Below are positions 8,890 through 18,445 of a stretch of DNA of 64,000 bases, piece by piece. This DNA comes from Mucilaginibacter_A sp965201005 (lineage in GTDB: Bacteria > Bacteroidota > Bacteroidia > Sphingobacteriales > Sphingobacteriaceae). Each line of letters begins with the position of its first letter. Position 1 is the first letter of the stretch. The DNA lies in NCBI RefSeq assembly GCF_965201005.1, contig NZ_OZ241747.1, forward strand, positions 3,224,001 through 3,288,000, in the 5' to 3' direction. A program made the translations under genes and the position numbers. The notes under the pieces are model-generated. The model was given only the letters and a program-made list of their open reading frames with translations. It was not told the DNA's origin and ran no database searches.

Positions 8890-11800
8890 TTAAAAACCAG
8901 CGTTTAAACCAATGGATACTACTCTGGGGATTGGATAACCTGTAAAATCGCGCCCCTGGTTCAAACCATTCAAGCCTGATATACCAGCTTCGGGATTAAG
9001 GCCCGGATATTTGGTCAGGATCAATGCATTTTGAGAACTTAAGTATGCCCTTAAGTTTTTGAGATACTTTGTTTTCCCGATGGGGATTGTATAACCAAAT
9101 GTAATATTCTTTATAGCGATGTAATCAGCCCTAAACACCTGCCTTGATGTAAAATTCCTGAAATCTGCTGTTGTACCGGATCTTGTCCTCGGATAAACTC
9201 CATCGCCCGGATTATCTTCTGACCTCCAGCGATTGGCAACTCCCTTGCGGACGTTGAAAACGCCGTCAAGGTTTTCTGTAGACTGAAATGCATCATCTGC
9301 GATATCATTTCCTACAGAACCAGCCATTACTACACTTAGATCGAAATTTTTGTAAGAAAAACTATTAGTAATCCCGTAAGTAAAGGTTGGGTTAGGGTTT
9401 CCGATAAAAGTCCTGTCGAAACCATCAATTTTACCGTCAGGTACACCGTTTGGACCGCTTACATCTTTAAAACGTGCCGTACCCACCATTGCGGTAGCAT
9501 CATGTGGCTGCGTGTCAAACTCTTTTTGGGTCATGTAAACGCCGGTATTGATATAGCCGTAAAAAAGGCCGATCGGATGTCCGACTGCTGTTCTGTTATC
9601 ATCCCAATACTCACCGTACCCACCTATCGGTGCATTGTTGGTACCTAAACTTTTAACTATGTTTCTATCAAAAGTGATATTAAAATTTGTGTTCCACTTA
9701 AAGGTTCCAACAAGGTTTCGGGAATTGATTGAAAACTCATGTCCCCAAAAGTCAAACCTGCCCACGTTCGAGGTAATATTAGAAAACCCTGATTGAACGG
9801 GTATATCGATCCCATAAAGTAAACCATCTGTTTTTTTACGATAGTAATCGTAAGTAAATCCAATCCTGCCTTTTAAGACCTCAAGGTCCAAACCTGCATC
9901 AAATTCTGTAGTCGTCTCCCAGGTCAGGTTATTATTTCCTATTCCGCTTAATGTTTTTCCCGGGATCACCTGATTACCAAATACGTAATTATTCGTGTTT
10001 ACATTTGCGAGGTAAGTAAAGTCACCGATGTTATTGTTGCCCACTTTACCGTAGCTTGCACGAAGTTTGAGCAGGGAAATCGCACTTACTTTTTTAAGGA
10101 ACGCTTCATCCGAGGCTACCCATCCGGCAGAAACCGATGGAAAATTACCGAATTTTGTATTTGCTCCAAATTTTGACGAACCGTCCCTGCGGAAATTGAA
10201 TTCAACCAAATATTTACGGTCATAATTGTAAGTAAAGCGGCCTAAATAAGACAAAAGCGAATTTTGTGTAGCCCCAACGTTTCCTAAGCGCGTGGTTGCC
10301 GCACTAACATAATGAATGTTGTCATCCGGAAATTGGGTACCGGCTATACTGCTACTTTCATAATTATATTTCTGATAAGTATAACCGGCCAGCAGGTTAA
10401 TGTTGTGTTTATCAAAAAGTGTTTTTTGATAGTTTAGTGTATTTTCATTCAACCAGGTTAGAAAATTGCTTGTTGAATACGATCCGGTGGCGAGTTGGGG
10501 AGGTGCGCTGCCCAGTCCACCTTGAGAAGTTGATGGATTAAATGCTTTATTTACAGAGTTGTCGGTGTTTACATTTATGGTAGTTCTCGCTTTCAGGCCA
10601 TTGATTATCTGAACTTCGGCAAATGCATTTGCCAACACCCTTGCCAATTTGGTTTTGTTTTCACGTTGCGTTGCAACCAGATAATAGTTAGGGTTACGGA
10701 ACATGCCCGGCTGGTTAAAAGCGATCGGATAAGTGCCATCATCATTTTTATATTTTAAAGTAGGGTCCATCAGATAAGCAAGCTGAACTATATTTCTGCC
10801 ATTATCCAAACCTGAAATTACCTGGATGTTGCCATAAGACAATTCGACGTTAGACCCAAGAGTGATCCCTTTAAAGCCGGTATAAGTGTTATTACTTCGA
10901 AAAGTATATCGTTCGGCAGAAGAATTGATTATAACACCCTCCTGTTTATTGTAGTTAAAGTTCACTAATGACTTAAAATCTTTAGTGCCGGAACTGTAGG
11001 TTAGGTTATAATTTTGACTATACGCTTTTCTAAGTAAAATGTCGAACCAATTTGTTCCCGGATTGGACGCGTACTGGCTTGGATTTTGGTACACGGCTGG
11101 CACACCGCCTTTGTAACCTTCATATTTGGCAGCGTCTTCATACCATTCTTTTTTATATTGCGCAAACTCCTGGCCGTTCATCAAATCAGGTTTGCCCCTG
11201 TCAGGTACTGTTTGGATACCGAAATAATTACTGAATTCCAAGCTTTTCTGTCCGATTTTTGCCTGTTTGGTTGTTACAAGGATCACACCATTAGCAGCCC
11301 TTGAACCATAGAGTGCTGCTGAGGATGCGTCTTTTAAAACAGTAATGGATTCTATTTCATCCGGGCTAAGTGATTGCAACCCGCTTGAAGAAGGAAAGCC
11401 ATCAATAACAATCAGAGGATTATTACCGGCATTTATGGATGCAGATCCGCGAATCCTGAAGCTCATTTCCGCGCCCGGCGTGCCAGTGTTTTCATTGATT
11501 TGCACCCCTGCAAATTTGCCCTGCAGTTTTTGACCGATATTAGGCACCGGCATATCTTTCACCTCCGAAGCATTTAGCTGGCTAACAGCACCAGTTACTT
11601 CCGCCCTTTTTTGCGTGCCATAACTAACCACCACAACTTCATTCAAACTTCTTGAAGAGGAACCAAGACGAATATTAACAGGCCCATTATTCCTGACGGT
11701 TATTTGCTGTTCTGTGTAACCAATGTACCGAATGACAAGCACTGATCCATTGGCCGCATTGATTCTAAAATTACCATTGGCGTCGGTTTGTGTCCCAACG

Positions 11801-11976
11801 GTTGTGCCTTTAACAATAATCGAAGCTCCGATTACAGGTTCGGCAGTAACAGAATCCTTAACGCTGCCGGTAACAGGGGCTTGCGCCTGTAACTTTGAAG
11901 GAAGCTGCAGCAGCAATATCAACAATGATAAGGCTCCGATCTTCCAGGCTTTAAAAAGTAAAAACTTTATTTTCAT
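8890..11976 (-). CDS. SusC/RagA family TonB-dependent outer-membrane receptor
   Basis: 1028 residues. Signal peptide ending LQAQ (about residue 32), then a CarboxypepD_reg-like beta-sandwich (GSVKDSVTAEPVIGASIIVKG), the TonB-box/plug start NEVVVVSYGTQKR near residue 113, the plug with SLSPDEIESITVLKDASSAALYGSRAANGVI, then a long beta-barrel ending in Phe (SIGLNAGF). Imports oligosaccharides across the outer membrane with its SusD partner, powered by TonB. First gene of the minus-strand run SusC-SusD-GH106-isomerase-GH78; repeats between these genes may split the transcript. Confidence 0.96.
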   Translation of the reverse strand: MKIKFLLFKAWKIGALSLLILLLQLPSKLQAQAPVTGSVKDSVTAEPVIGASIIVKGTTVGTQTDANGNFRINAANGSVLVIRYIGYTEQQITVRNNGPVNIRLGSSSRSLNEVVVVSYGTQKRAEVTGAVSQLNASEVKDMPVPNIGQKLQGKFAGVQINENTGTPGAEMSFRIRGSASINAGNNPLIVIDGFPSSSGLQSLSPDEIESITVLKDASSAALYGSRAANGVILVTTKQAKIGQKSLEFSNYFGIQTVPDRGKPDLMNGQEFAQYKKEWYEDAAKYEGYKGGVPAVYQNPSQYASNPGTNWFDILLRKAYSQNYNLTYSSGTKDFKSLVNFNYNKQEGVIINSSAERYTFRSNNTYTGFKGITLGSNVELSYGNIQVISGLDNGRNIVQLAYLMDPTLKYKNDDGTYPIAFNQPGMFRNPNYYLVATQRENKTKLARVLANAFAEVQIINGLKARTTINVNTDNSVNKAFNPSTSQGGLGSAPPQLATGSYSTSNFLTWLNENTLNYQKTLFDKHNINLLAGYTYQKYNYESSSIAGTQFPDDNIHYVSAATTRLGNVGATQNSLLSYLGRFTYNYDRKYLVEFNFRRDGSSKFGANTKFGNFPSVSAGWVASDEAFLKKVSAISLLKLRASYGKVGNNNIGDFTYLANVNTNNYVFGNQVIPGKTLSGIGNNNLTWETTTEFDAGLDLEVLKGRIGFTYDYYRKKTDGLLYGIDIPVQSGFSNITSNVGRFDFWGHEFSINSRNLVGTFKWNTNFNITFDRNIVKSLGTNNAPIGGYGEYWDDNRTAVGHPIGLFYGYINTGVYMTQKEFDTQPHDATAMVGTARFKDVSGPNGVPDGKIDGFDRTFIGNPNPTFTYGITNSFSYKNFDLSVVMAGSVGNDIADDAFQSTENLDGVFNVRKGVANRWRSEDNPGDGVYPRTRSGTTADFRNFTSRQVFRADYIAIKNITFGYTIPIGKTKYLKNLRAYLSSQNALILTKYPGLNPEAGISGLNGLNQGRDFTGYPIPRVVSIGLNAGF

Positions 11977-12616
11977 AATTCAATGTTTAAGATTTGGCTT
12001 TTTGTTTAATAATAGTTTAAGATTGGGCTAAAAACACGCCCGGCAACACTAGATTTAACATACGCGTGTTAAGGTCCATGATATCTGATACTCATAATTG
12101 GCAAATGGAAAGTGCATTCAATAATAAGCTTTGATAGGTAAATCGTTTCTCCTGAAAAAACCCCGTTAAATTGTATGTTTTTCGGCATGTATTTCATATT
12201 CTTTAAAAAATCAGGTTTTATTTTTCAACTGTATGATGTTCTTGTGTTTAGTTTATAGATGGCAGTTTTGATAATGAATACAGGTCATATTTTGCTTGTT
12301 TCCCACATTAGGCCAAATTCATTAATCTGTACTTATATAATAAGGATCACGCTTTGACCCTTAGCCCCGAAAATTTCCCTGTAATTAAAATCCTTTTAAG
12401 CATGCGGCACGTACTAATACCTAACACTAAAAACACAAGCCCTCACACCGCTGCCGCATCTTATCCTGATCGTACTATTTATGAAAACAACTTAAGTAAT
12501 TGGTTGAACCAAAACTATTTGATAATCAATTTATAAAAATGTAACTTTTGATAAATAAAATACATTTTTTGATCCGGGCCTAAACAGTAAAAAAGCTGTT
12601 TGCACTTTTGGGTTTG

Positions 12617-12772
12617 AACCTGTTTAAATTCAGGGGGATAAATATTCAAAATACTTCTTTTATGCTTGCAAATTTTGTTTTCTGCAACGGAACATAATGC
12701 CCGTGGGTTTTTAGGCGGTAAAAGAAGCATGGAAATAAGTTGAACGAAATCCGGATATACTCTGTACAGGCT
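12617..12772. repeat. Composite MITE-like element (first of a tandem pair)
   Basis: Left arm AACCTGTTTAAATT, inner ATACTTCTTTTA (12651-12662, one mismatch) and GGTAAAAGAAGCAT (ending 12730), right outer arm decayed to TACAGGCTTAAAC. The next element begins 9 bp later. Confidence 0.7.
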
Positions 12773-12780
12773 TAAACCAA

Positions 12781-12934
12781 GAGCCTGTTTAAAGTTTATA
12801 TCAAAAAAAATGCAATGCTTTTTTTACCCTGTAAAATTTAGTGTCCGCATCAGTTTTAAATAAAAAACCCTACCATTTTTTAGGTGATAAAAGAAGTATA
12901 TAAAACCGATTGAATAAATTTTAAACAGGCCCTC
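12781..12934. repeat. Composite MITE-like element (second of a tandem pair)
   Basis: GAGCCTGTTTAAA at 12781 and AAATTTTAAACAGGCCCTC at the right end form good outer arms. The inner pair is ATGCTTTTTTTA (12815-12826) and GATAAAAGAAGTAT (12886-12899). Confidence 0.8.
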
Positions 12935-13138
12935 AAGCTTAAACAGCTTTAAAAACAGTGTGTCCTGTTGAACTGATTATTTGATAAATCCAATGTGTTT
13001 TTTGATTTATTTACAATTTTTCCGAAAAACATCTTTAAATTTATCAATGATGAGCAACTAAGGCTGCCCCCTTGTAACCTATATCCTTACTTTTAAACAT
13101 TAAGCAAACCGCTGTTGGTTAGGCTATATTGATTTGCC

Positions 13139-14026
13139 ATGATTAACTTTTATAAATACTTACCGGTTAGTAAAGAAGATGAAAGCTGGGGCCTGACAGT
13201 ATTGAATGCCGGCTGTACGCATATTGGGGCAACTAAAGATTATCCGTTTAAAAACCATCCGTCGCACCATAACTTCAACTGGAACACCTGGCGGATTTTA
13301 CAGGAATACCAGATTATTTACATCACGAACGGGCAAGGTGTTTTTGAATCGGAAAGTTTTAAACAGACCGTAATCAAAGCCGGTACTGTAATTGTCTTAT
13401 TCCCTAATGAACGGCATCGGTACAAGCCCGACAGCCATACCGGATGGGACGAATATTGGGTAGGCGTTAAAGGTGCCATTATAGATAACTTACTAACTTC
13501 GGGCTATTTAAGGCCGGAAAACCCATGTCTCCGCATTGGTTTTAAAGACAATGTTTTTAACATTTATAACTGTATAATTGAAAAAACCAAACAAGAAAAA
13601 CCCGGATATCAGCCTTTGATATCTGGTGCGGTTTTACATTTAATCGGGTCGTGTTATGCTGCTGCCAAACAAAGTGTTGCCGAGAACAAAGAAGAAGAAA
13701 ATATCATCAATAAATCGAGGCTGCTGTTTCGTTCTAATATCAGTAATGCCTATTCGCCCGAGCAGGCGGCACAGGAGCTTAACGTTGGTTATTCATGGTT
13801 CAGGAAATTGTTTAAAAACTATACTGGTTTATCGCCTGGCCAATACTATTTGCAACTTAAGATAGAAAAAGCAAAAGAATTGTTAAACAACAGCAATGTA
13901 TCAATTAAAGAGATTTCAATAGAACTCAACTTCGAATCAAATTTTTACTTCTCTAAAATATTTAAAGATAAAACAGGGCTTAGACCAACCGAATACCGGC
14001 AACGAAGTTTTGATCCGGTAAAATAA
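13139..14026 (+). CDS. AraC family transcriptional regulator
   Basis: 295 residues. The N-terminal cupin-like sensor domain has QIIYITNGQGVFES and AGTVIVLFPNERHRYKPD, the usual AraC ligand-pocket pattern. The C-terminal 100 residues carry two helix-turn-helix motifs (SPEQAAQELNVGYSWFRKLF, then SIKEISIELNFESNFYFSKI) followed by GLRPTEYR. Cytoplasmic DNA-binding activator, probably responding to a monosaccharide from the locus and controlling the divergent SusC operon and the downstream hydrolases. No hybrid two-component sensor or ECF sigma/anti-sigma pair is present in the window, so this is the best candidate local regulator. Confidence 0.9.
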   Translation: MINFYKYLPVSKEDESWGLTVLNAGCTHIGATKDYPFKNHPSHHNFNWNTWRILQEYQIIYITNGQGVFESESFKQTVIKAGTVIVLFPNERHRYKPDSHTGWDEYWVGVKGAIIDNLLTSGYLRPENPCLRIGFKDNVFNIYNCIIEKTKQEKPGYQPLISGAVLHLIGSCYAAAKQSVAENKEEENIINKSRLLFRSNISNAYSPEQAAQELNVGYSWFRKLFKNYTGLSPGQYYLQLKIEKAKELLNNSNVSIKEISIELNFESNFYFSKIFKDKTGLRPTEYRQRSFDPVK

Positions 14027-14029
14027 CTT

Positions 14030-14238
14030 AGCAACCGTTTAAACTATTTATACATGCTTTTTTTATCACCTAAAAAATGGCAAGTAGTTGATTTTGATTA
14101 AGTTAAATTGATACAGGCACTAATTATTACAGGGTAAAAGAAGCATAGGCATCAATCCTGAGTTTATCGAGGATCAATGTATAAATTTAAACACTTCCTA
14201 AGCTTTTGGTTTATATTTTTAGGTGATAAAAGAAGTAT
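14030..14238. repeat. Composite repeat plus an extra motif copy
   Basis: Weak left arm CCGTTTAAACTATT, motif ATGCTTTTTTTA (14053-14064), GGTAAAAGAAGCAT (14132-14145), right arm AAATTTAAACACTTCC, then a further GATAAAAGAAGTAT at 14225-14238. It fills most of the gap between the AraC gene and the GH43-like gene. Confidence 0.7.
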
Positions 14239-14290
14239 CGTGCAATCTTTTATATAAACAGTATCAATATCTACAAATGTTATATCAAAT

Positions 14291-14298
14291 TGTATATT
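14291..14298 (+). promoter_or_regulatory. Candidate Bacteroidetes -7 box TATATTTG
   Basis: TATATTTG matches the Bacteroidetes TAnnTTTG -7 consensus exactly and lies about 70 bp before the chosen start of the GH43-like gene. No convincing TTTG -33 box stands at the usual 19-20 bp distance, so this is tentative. Confidence 0.35.
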
Positions 14299-14366
14299 TG
14301 CAAGTTTCCGATGTTAAATAGCTTTGTATGATAGCTACGAATAAAACACCCAACAATCCTAATTTT

Positions 14367-15890
14367 ATGAAGCTGATTTTTACTTTGTTATCTGCTTTAA
14401 TATATTTTCAGCAGTCTTTTTCACAAATTAAAAATTTTGATAAAGATGGACGGCAAATTACACGCTTTAGTACAGCAGGTGATGCAATTGATGCGCACGA
14501 TGGTGAAATTGCCAACTTTAACGGCGTATATTATTTATACGGCACCAGTTATGATTGTGGCTTTCAGTGGGGAAATAAAGGGGCACCTTTTTGCGGTTTT
14601 AAGGTATATTCTTCAAAAGATCTGAATAACTGGACAGACAGAGGTTATTTATTTGATGCTAAAACGCCAATATGGCAATCGCGCTGCGATGGGAAAACTT
14701 ACGGTTGTTTCAGGCCACATGTTATTTACAACAAAACAACCAAACGCTATGTATTATGGATCAACGTTTATGATAATGTAATAGGGTACCGGGTTTTTAC
14801 CAGTAAAACCCCTGTAGGGCCTTTTATTGAAACGGCCGAACCCCAGCTGGCAGTTAACAATAATATGCCTGCGGCAGGTTTAAATAACGGCGACCATGAT
14901 ACCTTTGTGGATGATGACGGCACCGCATACCTTGCATACACCGATTGGCGTACTAAAGGTACTATTGTTATTGAACAACTAAGCCCGGATTATCTGACCG
15001 GCACAGGAAAATTTGTAAAATCGGTCACATCAGGAGAAACAGAGGCTCCCGGGCTTTTCAAGCGCAATGGTATCTATTATGTCGTTTATTCTGATCCAAA
15101 TTGTGGGTATTGTTCTGGTACAGGCACATCTTATCGTACAGCCCCTTCTCCGCTTGGCCCCTGGTCTGCAAGCAAAAAGATTAGCGATAATTCTTGTGGC
15201 GGGCAACCATCATTCGTGTCAACTATTAAAATAAATTCGGAGACTGTTTATTTATACGGTAGTGATTTATGGAACAACGCAGCCAAAAACGAAGCCCTTG
15301 CCAATTATTACTGGGCACCTTTAACCTTTGCTGCAGACGGTTCCATCAATCCTTTAAAATGTATGGAAAATTATCAGGTTCCAAAAGCAGTACAATTGTC
15401 AAAACCTGCTGATTTAGATAATTCTTCGGTTAATAATAGTTATAACATTAAATGCCTGATTACGTCAGGGTTACAAATTTCTCAGCCATTTACCACGACC
15501 CGTTCTGGTATTTTATCAAAGGTGAGCGTTACCGCTTTTAAAAATAATAACCCAGATAAAGATCTAACCATCAGTATTTATGCAGCCGACGACAAAAATT
15601 CACCTATAGGAAACGCCTTATTTGTAAAATCTATCGCTGAACAAAATATTGGCTGGTCGGCAAAAAACATTAATTTGATACCAAATTTTAAGGTAAAAAA
15701 AGGTAGTAATTATATTCTTGTTTTACAATCTGAAGCCACATCCGGCTGCTATGGTGTGGCATTTACCAAAAAACTTAATGTTGTAAATAAATCATCTATG
15801 ATTAGCCTTGATAAGGGAAAAACCTTTAAATCAGAAGAAAAGCAGGCTTTAAAATTTGAAAGCTTTATAAGCAAGGGTATAAACCAATAA
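14367..15890 (+). CDS. Secreted GH43-like five-bladed propeller protein
   Basis: About 507 residues from ATG 14367, chosen because MKLIFTLLSALIYFQQSFSQ is a clean signal peptide; an in-frame ATG at 14328 would add 13 residues before it. Propeller motifs: DAHDGEIANFNGVYYLYGTS near the start (catalytic Asp region), GDHDTFVDDDGTAYLAYTD in the middle, and TEAPGLFKRNGIYYVVYSD with the likely general-acid Glu. The C-terminal 150 residues form a separate beta-rich domain. Family 43 enzymes cut arabinan, xylan or beta-1,3-galactan; the DAHDGEI opening resembles galactan-active members, but this is only a guess. Confidence 0.75.
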   Translation: MKLIFTLLSALIYFQQSFSQIKNFDKDGRQITRFSTAGDAIDAHDGEIANFNGVYYLYGTSYDCGFQWGNKGAPFCGFKVYSSKDLNNWTDRGYLFDAKTPIWQSRCDGKTYGCFRPHVIYNKTTKRYVLWINVYDNVIGYRVFTSKTPVGPFIETAEPQLAVNNNMPAAGLNNGDHDTFVDDDGTAYLAYTDWRTKGTIVIEQLSPDYLTGTGKFVKSVTSGETEAPGLFKRNGIYYVVYSDPNCGYCSGTGTSYRTAPSPLGPWSASKKISDNSCGGQPSFVSTIKINSETVYLYGSDLWNNAAKNEALANYYWAPLTFAADGSINPLKCMENYQVPKAVQLSKPADLDNSSVNNSYNIKCLITSGLQISQPFTTTRSGILSKVSVTAFKNNNPDKDLTISIYAADDKNSPIGNALFVKSIAEQNIGWSAKNINLIPNFKVKKGSNYILVLQSEATSGCYGVAFTKKLNVVNKSSMISLDKGKTFKSEEKQALKFESFISKGINQ

Positions 15891-15997
15891 AAATAGTAAT
15901 CTCTTTTAAAACAATTAGGTAGTGTAAAGTGAACTATGTCAGTGTAATTAGGGCCTGCCGCAGGAAGGGAAACACAATTACTTCAGCCTATGTCTGC

Positions 15998-16077
15998 ACT
16001 AACGCGTAATTGAGAAGCTATCGTTCAGCCCTTCTCCTCCAGCCTCGCTTGCTCCAAGTTTCCATGTTGGCGTTAGT
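15998..16077. repeat. Inverted ACTAACGC / GCGTTAGT arms next to a gene fragment
   Basis: ACTAACGC at 15998-16005 and its perfect reverse complement at 16070-16077 bracket 64 bp. The right arm ends 2 bp beyond the stop of the SRPBCC fragment. The layout recalls an integron attC site but the arms do not fit RYYYAAC/GTTRRRY. Confidence 0.4.
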
Positions 16078-16079
16078 AT

Positions 16080-16340
16080 TTATTTCTGTTCAACCAAGTC
16101 TTTCAATTTTTTATTCATTGCCTCAAATCCTGCTGCTGTATTGCTGTCAAGCTGCTTTTTGAATAGGGGCACAAGTATTCCGCTGAATTTTTCACTTTGC
16201 CTGAATGTTGTTGTTCCATTTCGGTTGTCAGTAAATTCAAGTTTATGCTCCCCGTTAAAAATTCCTGCCATCAGTAAAAGGCCAAGCCGGCTTAATTCCT
16301 TTTTAGCTTTAAATGTTAGGACTGCAATCCTACTCTGTTT
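16080..16340 (-). pseudogene. SRPBCC/polyketide-cyclase-like protein, C-terminal fragment
   Basis: The minus-strand frame ends ..FNGEHKLEFTDNRNGTTTF..SEKFSGILVPLFKKQLD..., the typical C-terminal part of START/SRPBCC domain proteins. The frame stays open upstream of the ATG at 16271 (..RIAVLTFKAKKELSRLG..) for about 24 codons, then is lost to a different frame. The N-terminal half of the domain is missing and the IS982 element lies 130 bp away. The protein is therefore probably non-functional. Small SRPBCC proteins are common in Bacteroidetes but unrelated to glycan use, so the fragment is foreign to this locus. Confidence 0.6.
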
Positions 16341-16474
16341 TAAACTTTTCCTTAAATTCGTTGATACTTATTCCGATAAACATATTGACTTATTTAGCTT
16401 AAATATACTAAATGAATTATTGACTATCAATAGGTTAATACCAAATAAACGATTTGCGAACTAAATACATAATC

Positions 16475-17509
16475 CTAACGTGTTGTGCGATTAAAAAGCC
16501 AAATCATATTTTAGATGATTTAGCGGTTTGTTATTTTGTTTATTAATGAATTGCAGACAGGTTACAGCAGTAAGTTTAGTCAATATCCGTACTGATAAAC
16601 CAGCAAGCGATTTTGCATAATTGCGTTTGAGCATAAACTGATCGCAGAGTTGGGCAAATAAGGTCTCCATACGCTTTCTGAACCGCCTGAAGATAGGTTG
16701 GAAACGTTCTTTATTTTGCTGATTGTTACGCATAGGCGTTTTTAGATCAACTTTAACGGAGTGAAAAAGGTCAGACTGCCAGGTTTTGGATAGATAACCT
16801 TTATCTCCAATAAGGGTGCAATTATTTAATCCTGAATGCTTTACCTCGTTGAGGTAATGAATATCATGGACGCTTGCCTTACTTAAATCCATCGAATGAA
16901 ATATACCCCTGACAGATGTTACAAGGTGTAGTTTGTAGCCGAAATACCAGGCTTTGTTCACGGATGAATAGCCTTTGTCGGGCGCAGTCTCAAAATTTTC
17001 CCGACAAATTTTTCCCGACTTTTCCCGGGCGGTCTTGCAAATAGGAACTGGAATGGAGTCTATAAGAAATGTACTTTCAGATTGGTTCATGCCATCGGCA
17101 AGCAACTGATTTAACTGCTGAAGATATGGGCCAAGTATTTTCCTGCGCCGGTTAAAATTACAGCGGTGGATGAGGTTAGGAAAATCGGCTTTATAATCCT
17201 TGTTAAGTTTGCCAAAAAGGTAGCTTTCGGAATCGATGCCTACTGATTCAGCCATGATACTCAAAGCAATGATCTGACAATCAGACAATTTCGGCTGTCT
17301 TGGATAGAACTTAAAGTTACCATCGGCATTGATAGAGGATTTAAAAAACAGATTTGGTAATATCTAAAAATAAATAGAAATTGCTCGAAAGGTTGTGCAT
17401 AAAGAAACATTTAATTGGAGTTAAATATTCTTTAATATATTGATTATTAATATAATGCACAACTTTTTCTTTCATTCCATTATCCTTTTTTAATCGCACA
17501 ACACGTTAG
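16475..17509 (-). mobile_element. IS982-family insertion sequence
   Basis: Perfect terminal inverted repeats of 23 bp: the left end begins CTAACGTGTTGTGCGATTAA (16475 on) and the right end is its complement, ending at 17509. The element is about 1035 bp and contains one transposase gene. No target duplication is obvious in the flanks. Gene fragments of different origin lie on the two sides, suggesting rearrangement or deletion after insertion. Confidence 0.9.
16491..17288 (-). CDS. IS982 family transposase (N-terminus probably degraded)
   Basis: 265 residues from an ATG at 17288. Motifs fit the IS982 DDE transposase: SDCQIIALSIMAESVGIDSESYLF, FNRRRK, the Asp in TFLIDSIPVPICK, the Asp in LIGDKGYLSKTW, and the Glu in RKRMETLFAQL. 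The frame stays open upstream of that ATG (..INADGNFKFYPRQPKLSDCQ.., as in the family) until a stop near 17365, with DITKSVF visible in another frame, so the true N-terminus may be frameshifted or use a non-ATG start. Activity is uncertain. Confidence 0.8.
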   Translation of the reverse strand: MSDCQIIALSIMAESVGIDSESYLFGKLNKDYKADFPNLIHRCNFNRRRKILGPYLQQLNQLLADGMNQSESTFLIDSIPVPICKTAREKSGKICRENFETAPDKGYSSVNKAWYFGYKLHLVTSVRGIFHSMDLSKASVHDIHYLNEVKHSGLNNCTLIGDKGYLSKTWQSDLFHSVKVDLKTPMRNNQQNKERFQPIFRRFRKRMETLFAQLCDQFMLKRNYAKSLAGLSVRILTKLTAVTCLQFINKQNNKPLNHLKYDLAF

Positions 17510-18245
17510 CATGTTAGTAAATCGGAAGAATATATACACCAATAATTTATATAAGTCCGATCCTACAGTAATGACTTGGGAACTGGCTAATGAACCTCGT
17601 CCATCTAATGCGGGAAACGTGGAAGAAAAAGTTAAAATTTTTGCAAAATAGGTGGATGAAACTGCAGGTTTTATCCATTCTATTGCGCCTAAACAATTGG
17701 TTACCACAGGCAGCGAGGGCAGCAAAGGGACGCTCAACAATTTAGATTATACCTTACAAGCACATCAAAGTAAATATATTGATTATATGACTTTCCACAT
17801 GTGGCCAAAAAACTGGGGTTGGTATAAAGCCGATAATCCTGAAATGGAAAAAACAAAAGAAAAAACGGCCCAATACTTTGCTGAACATTTAGATCTCGCA
17901 CAAAAGTTGAATAAATCCATCGTGATGGAAGAATTTGGTTTTGTTAGAGACGGCGAAAAATATGCGCCAGGCACTCCTACTACTGCCAGAGATGAGTATT
18001 ATAAATTTGTTTTTCAGCTTTTAAAAGATGCTATGCAAGAAGGTAAACCTTTGGGCGGAATAAATTTCTGGGGCTGGGGCGGCGAAGGCAGGGCGCAGCA
18101 AAAAGACGCCATGTGGAAGCCAGGTGATATTATTTATACCGCCGATCCGTATAGCGAAGCACAAGGTCTGAATTCCATATTTGACACCGATAAAAGCACT
18201 TTACAAATCATCGCTCAGTATGCACATGAGGCAGCTAAAAAATGA
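17510..18245 (+). pseudogene. GH5 beta-mannanase-like enzyme, IS-truncated with internal stop
   Basis: Immediately right of the IS982 end the plus frame encodes LYKSDPTVMTWELANEPRPS, with the GH5 acid/base Glu in NEP, then later the nucleophile region NKSIVMEEFGFVRDG and INFWGWGGEGR, matching mannan endo-1,4-beta-mannosidase-like GH5 proteins. A TAG at 17649-17651 interrupts the frame just before VDETAGFIHS; the open part after it runs 17652-18245. The whole N-terminal part, including the signal peptide, is missing, cut by the IS. Both active-site glutamates survive in the fragments, but a functional secreted enzyme is unlikely. Confidence 0.85.
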
Positions 18246-18275
18246 ATTCAAGCATTGGCTTTTTATCCAACATTC

Positions 18276-18426
18276 AGCACCTGTTTAAATCTCATTGAAA
18301 AATTCTATATGCTTCTTTTACCACCTAAAAATTGGTGGATATTTTTATTAGCAACAATTTCAAAAGCAAAATTTACGGGCATAAAAGAAGCATGGCAAAG
18401 CGATCAACAGAAATTTAAACAGGCAT
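18276..18426. repeat. Composite MITE-like element, about 150 bp
   Basis: Outer arms CACCTGTTTAAATC (18279 on) and AAATTTAAACAGGC (18411-18424); inner pair ATGCTTCTTTTA (18309-18320) and TAAAAGAAGCAT (18382-18393). It ends about 20 bp before the GH28 start codon. Confidence 0.85.
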
Positions 18427-18445
18427 TAATTTGCAATCTGTAACA

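Larger units (their letters stand above)
11977..13138. other. Long divergent intergenic region between SusC and AraC
   Basis: About 1.16 kb with no convincing gene. The first 600 bases next to SusC are AT-rich and should hold the SusC promoter, but no clean TAnnTTTG box was found there. Two composite repeats stand head to tail at 12617-12772 and 12781-12934. The short open frames here have no recognisable composition and partly consist of repeat sequence. Confidence 0.6.

Noticed and set aside
15998..16077. True integron attC site
   Set aside because: Arms lack the RYYYAAC/GTTRRRY consensus and no integrase was seen; kept only as a weak observation.
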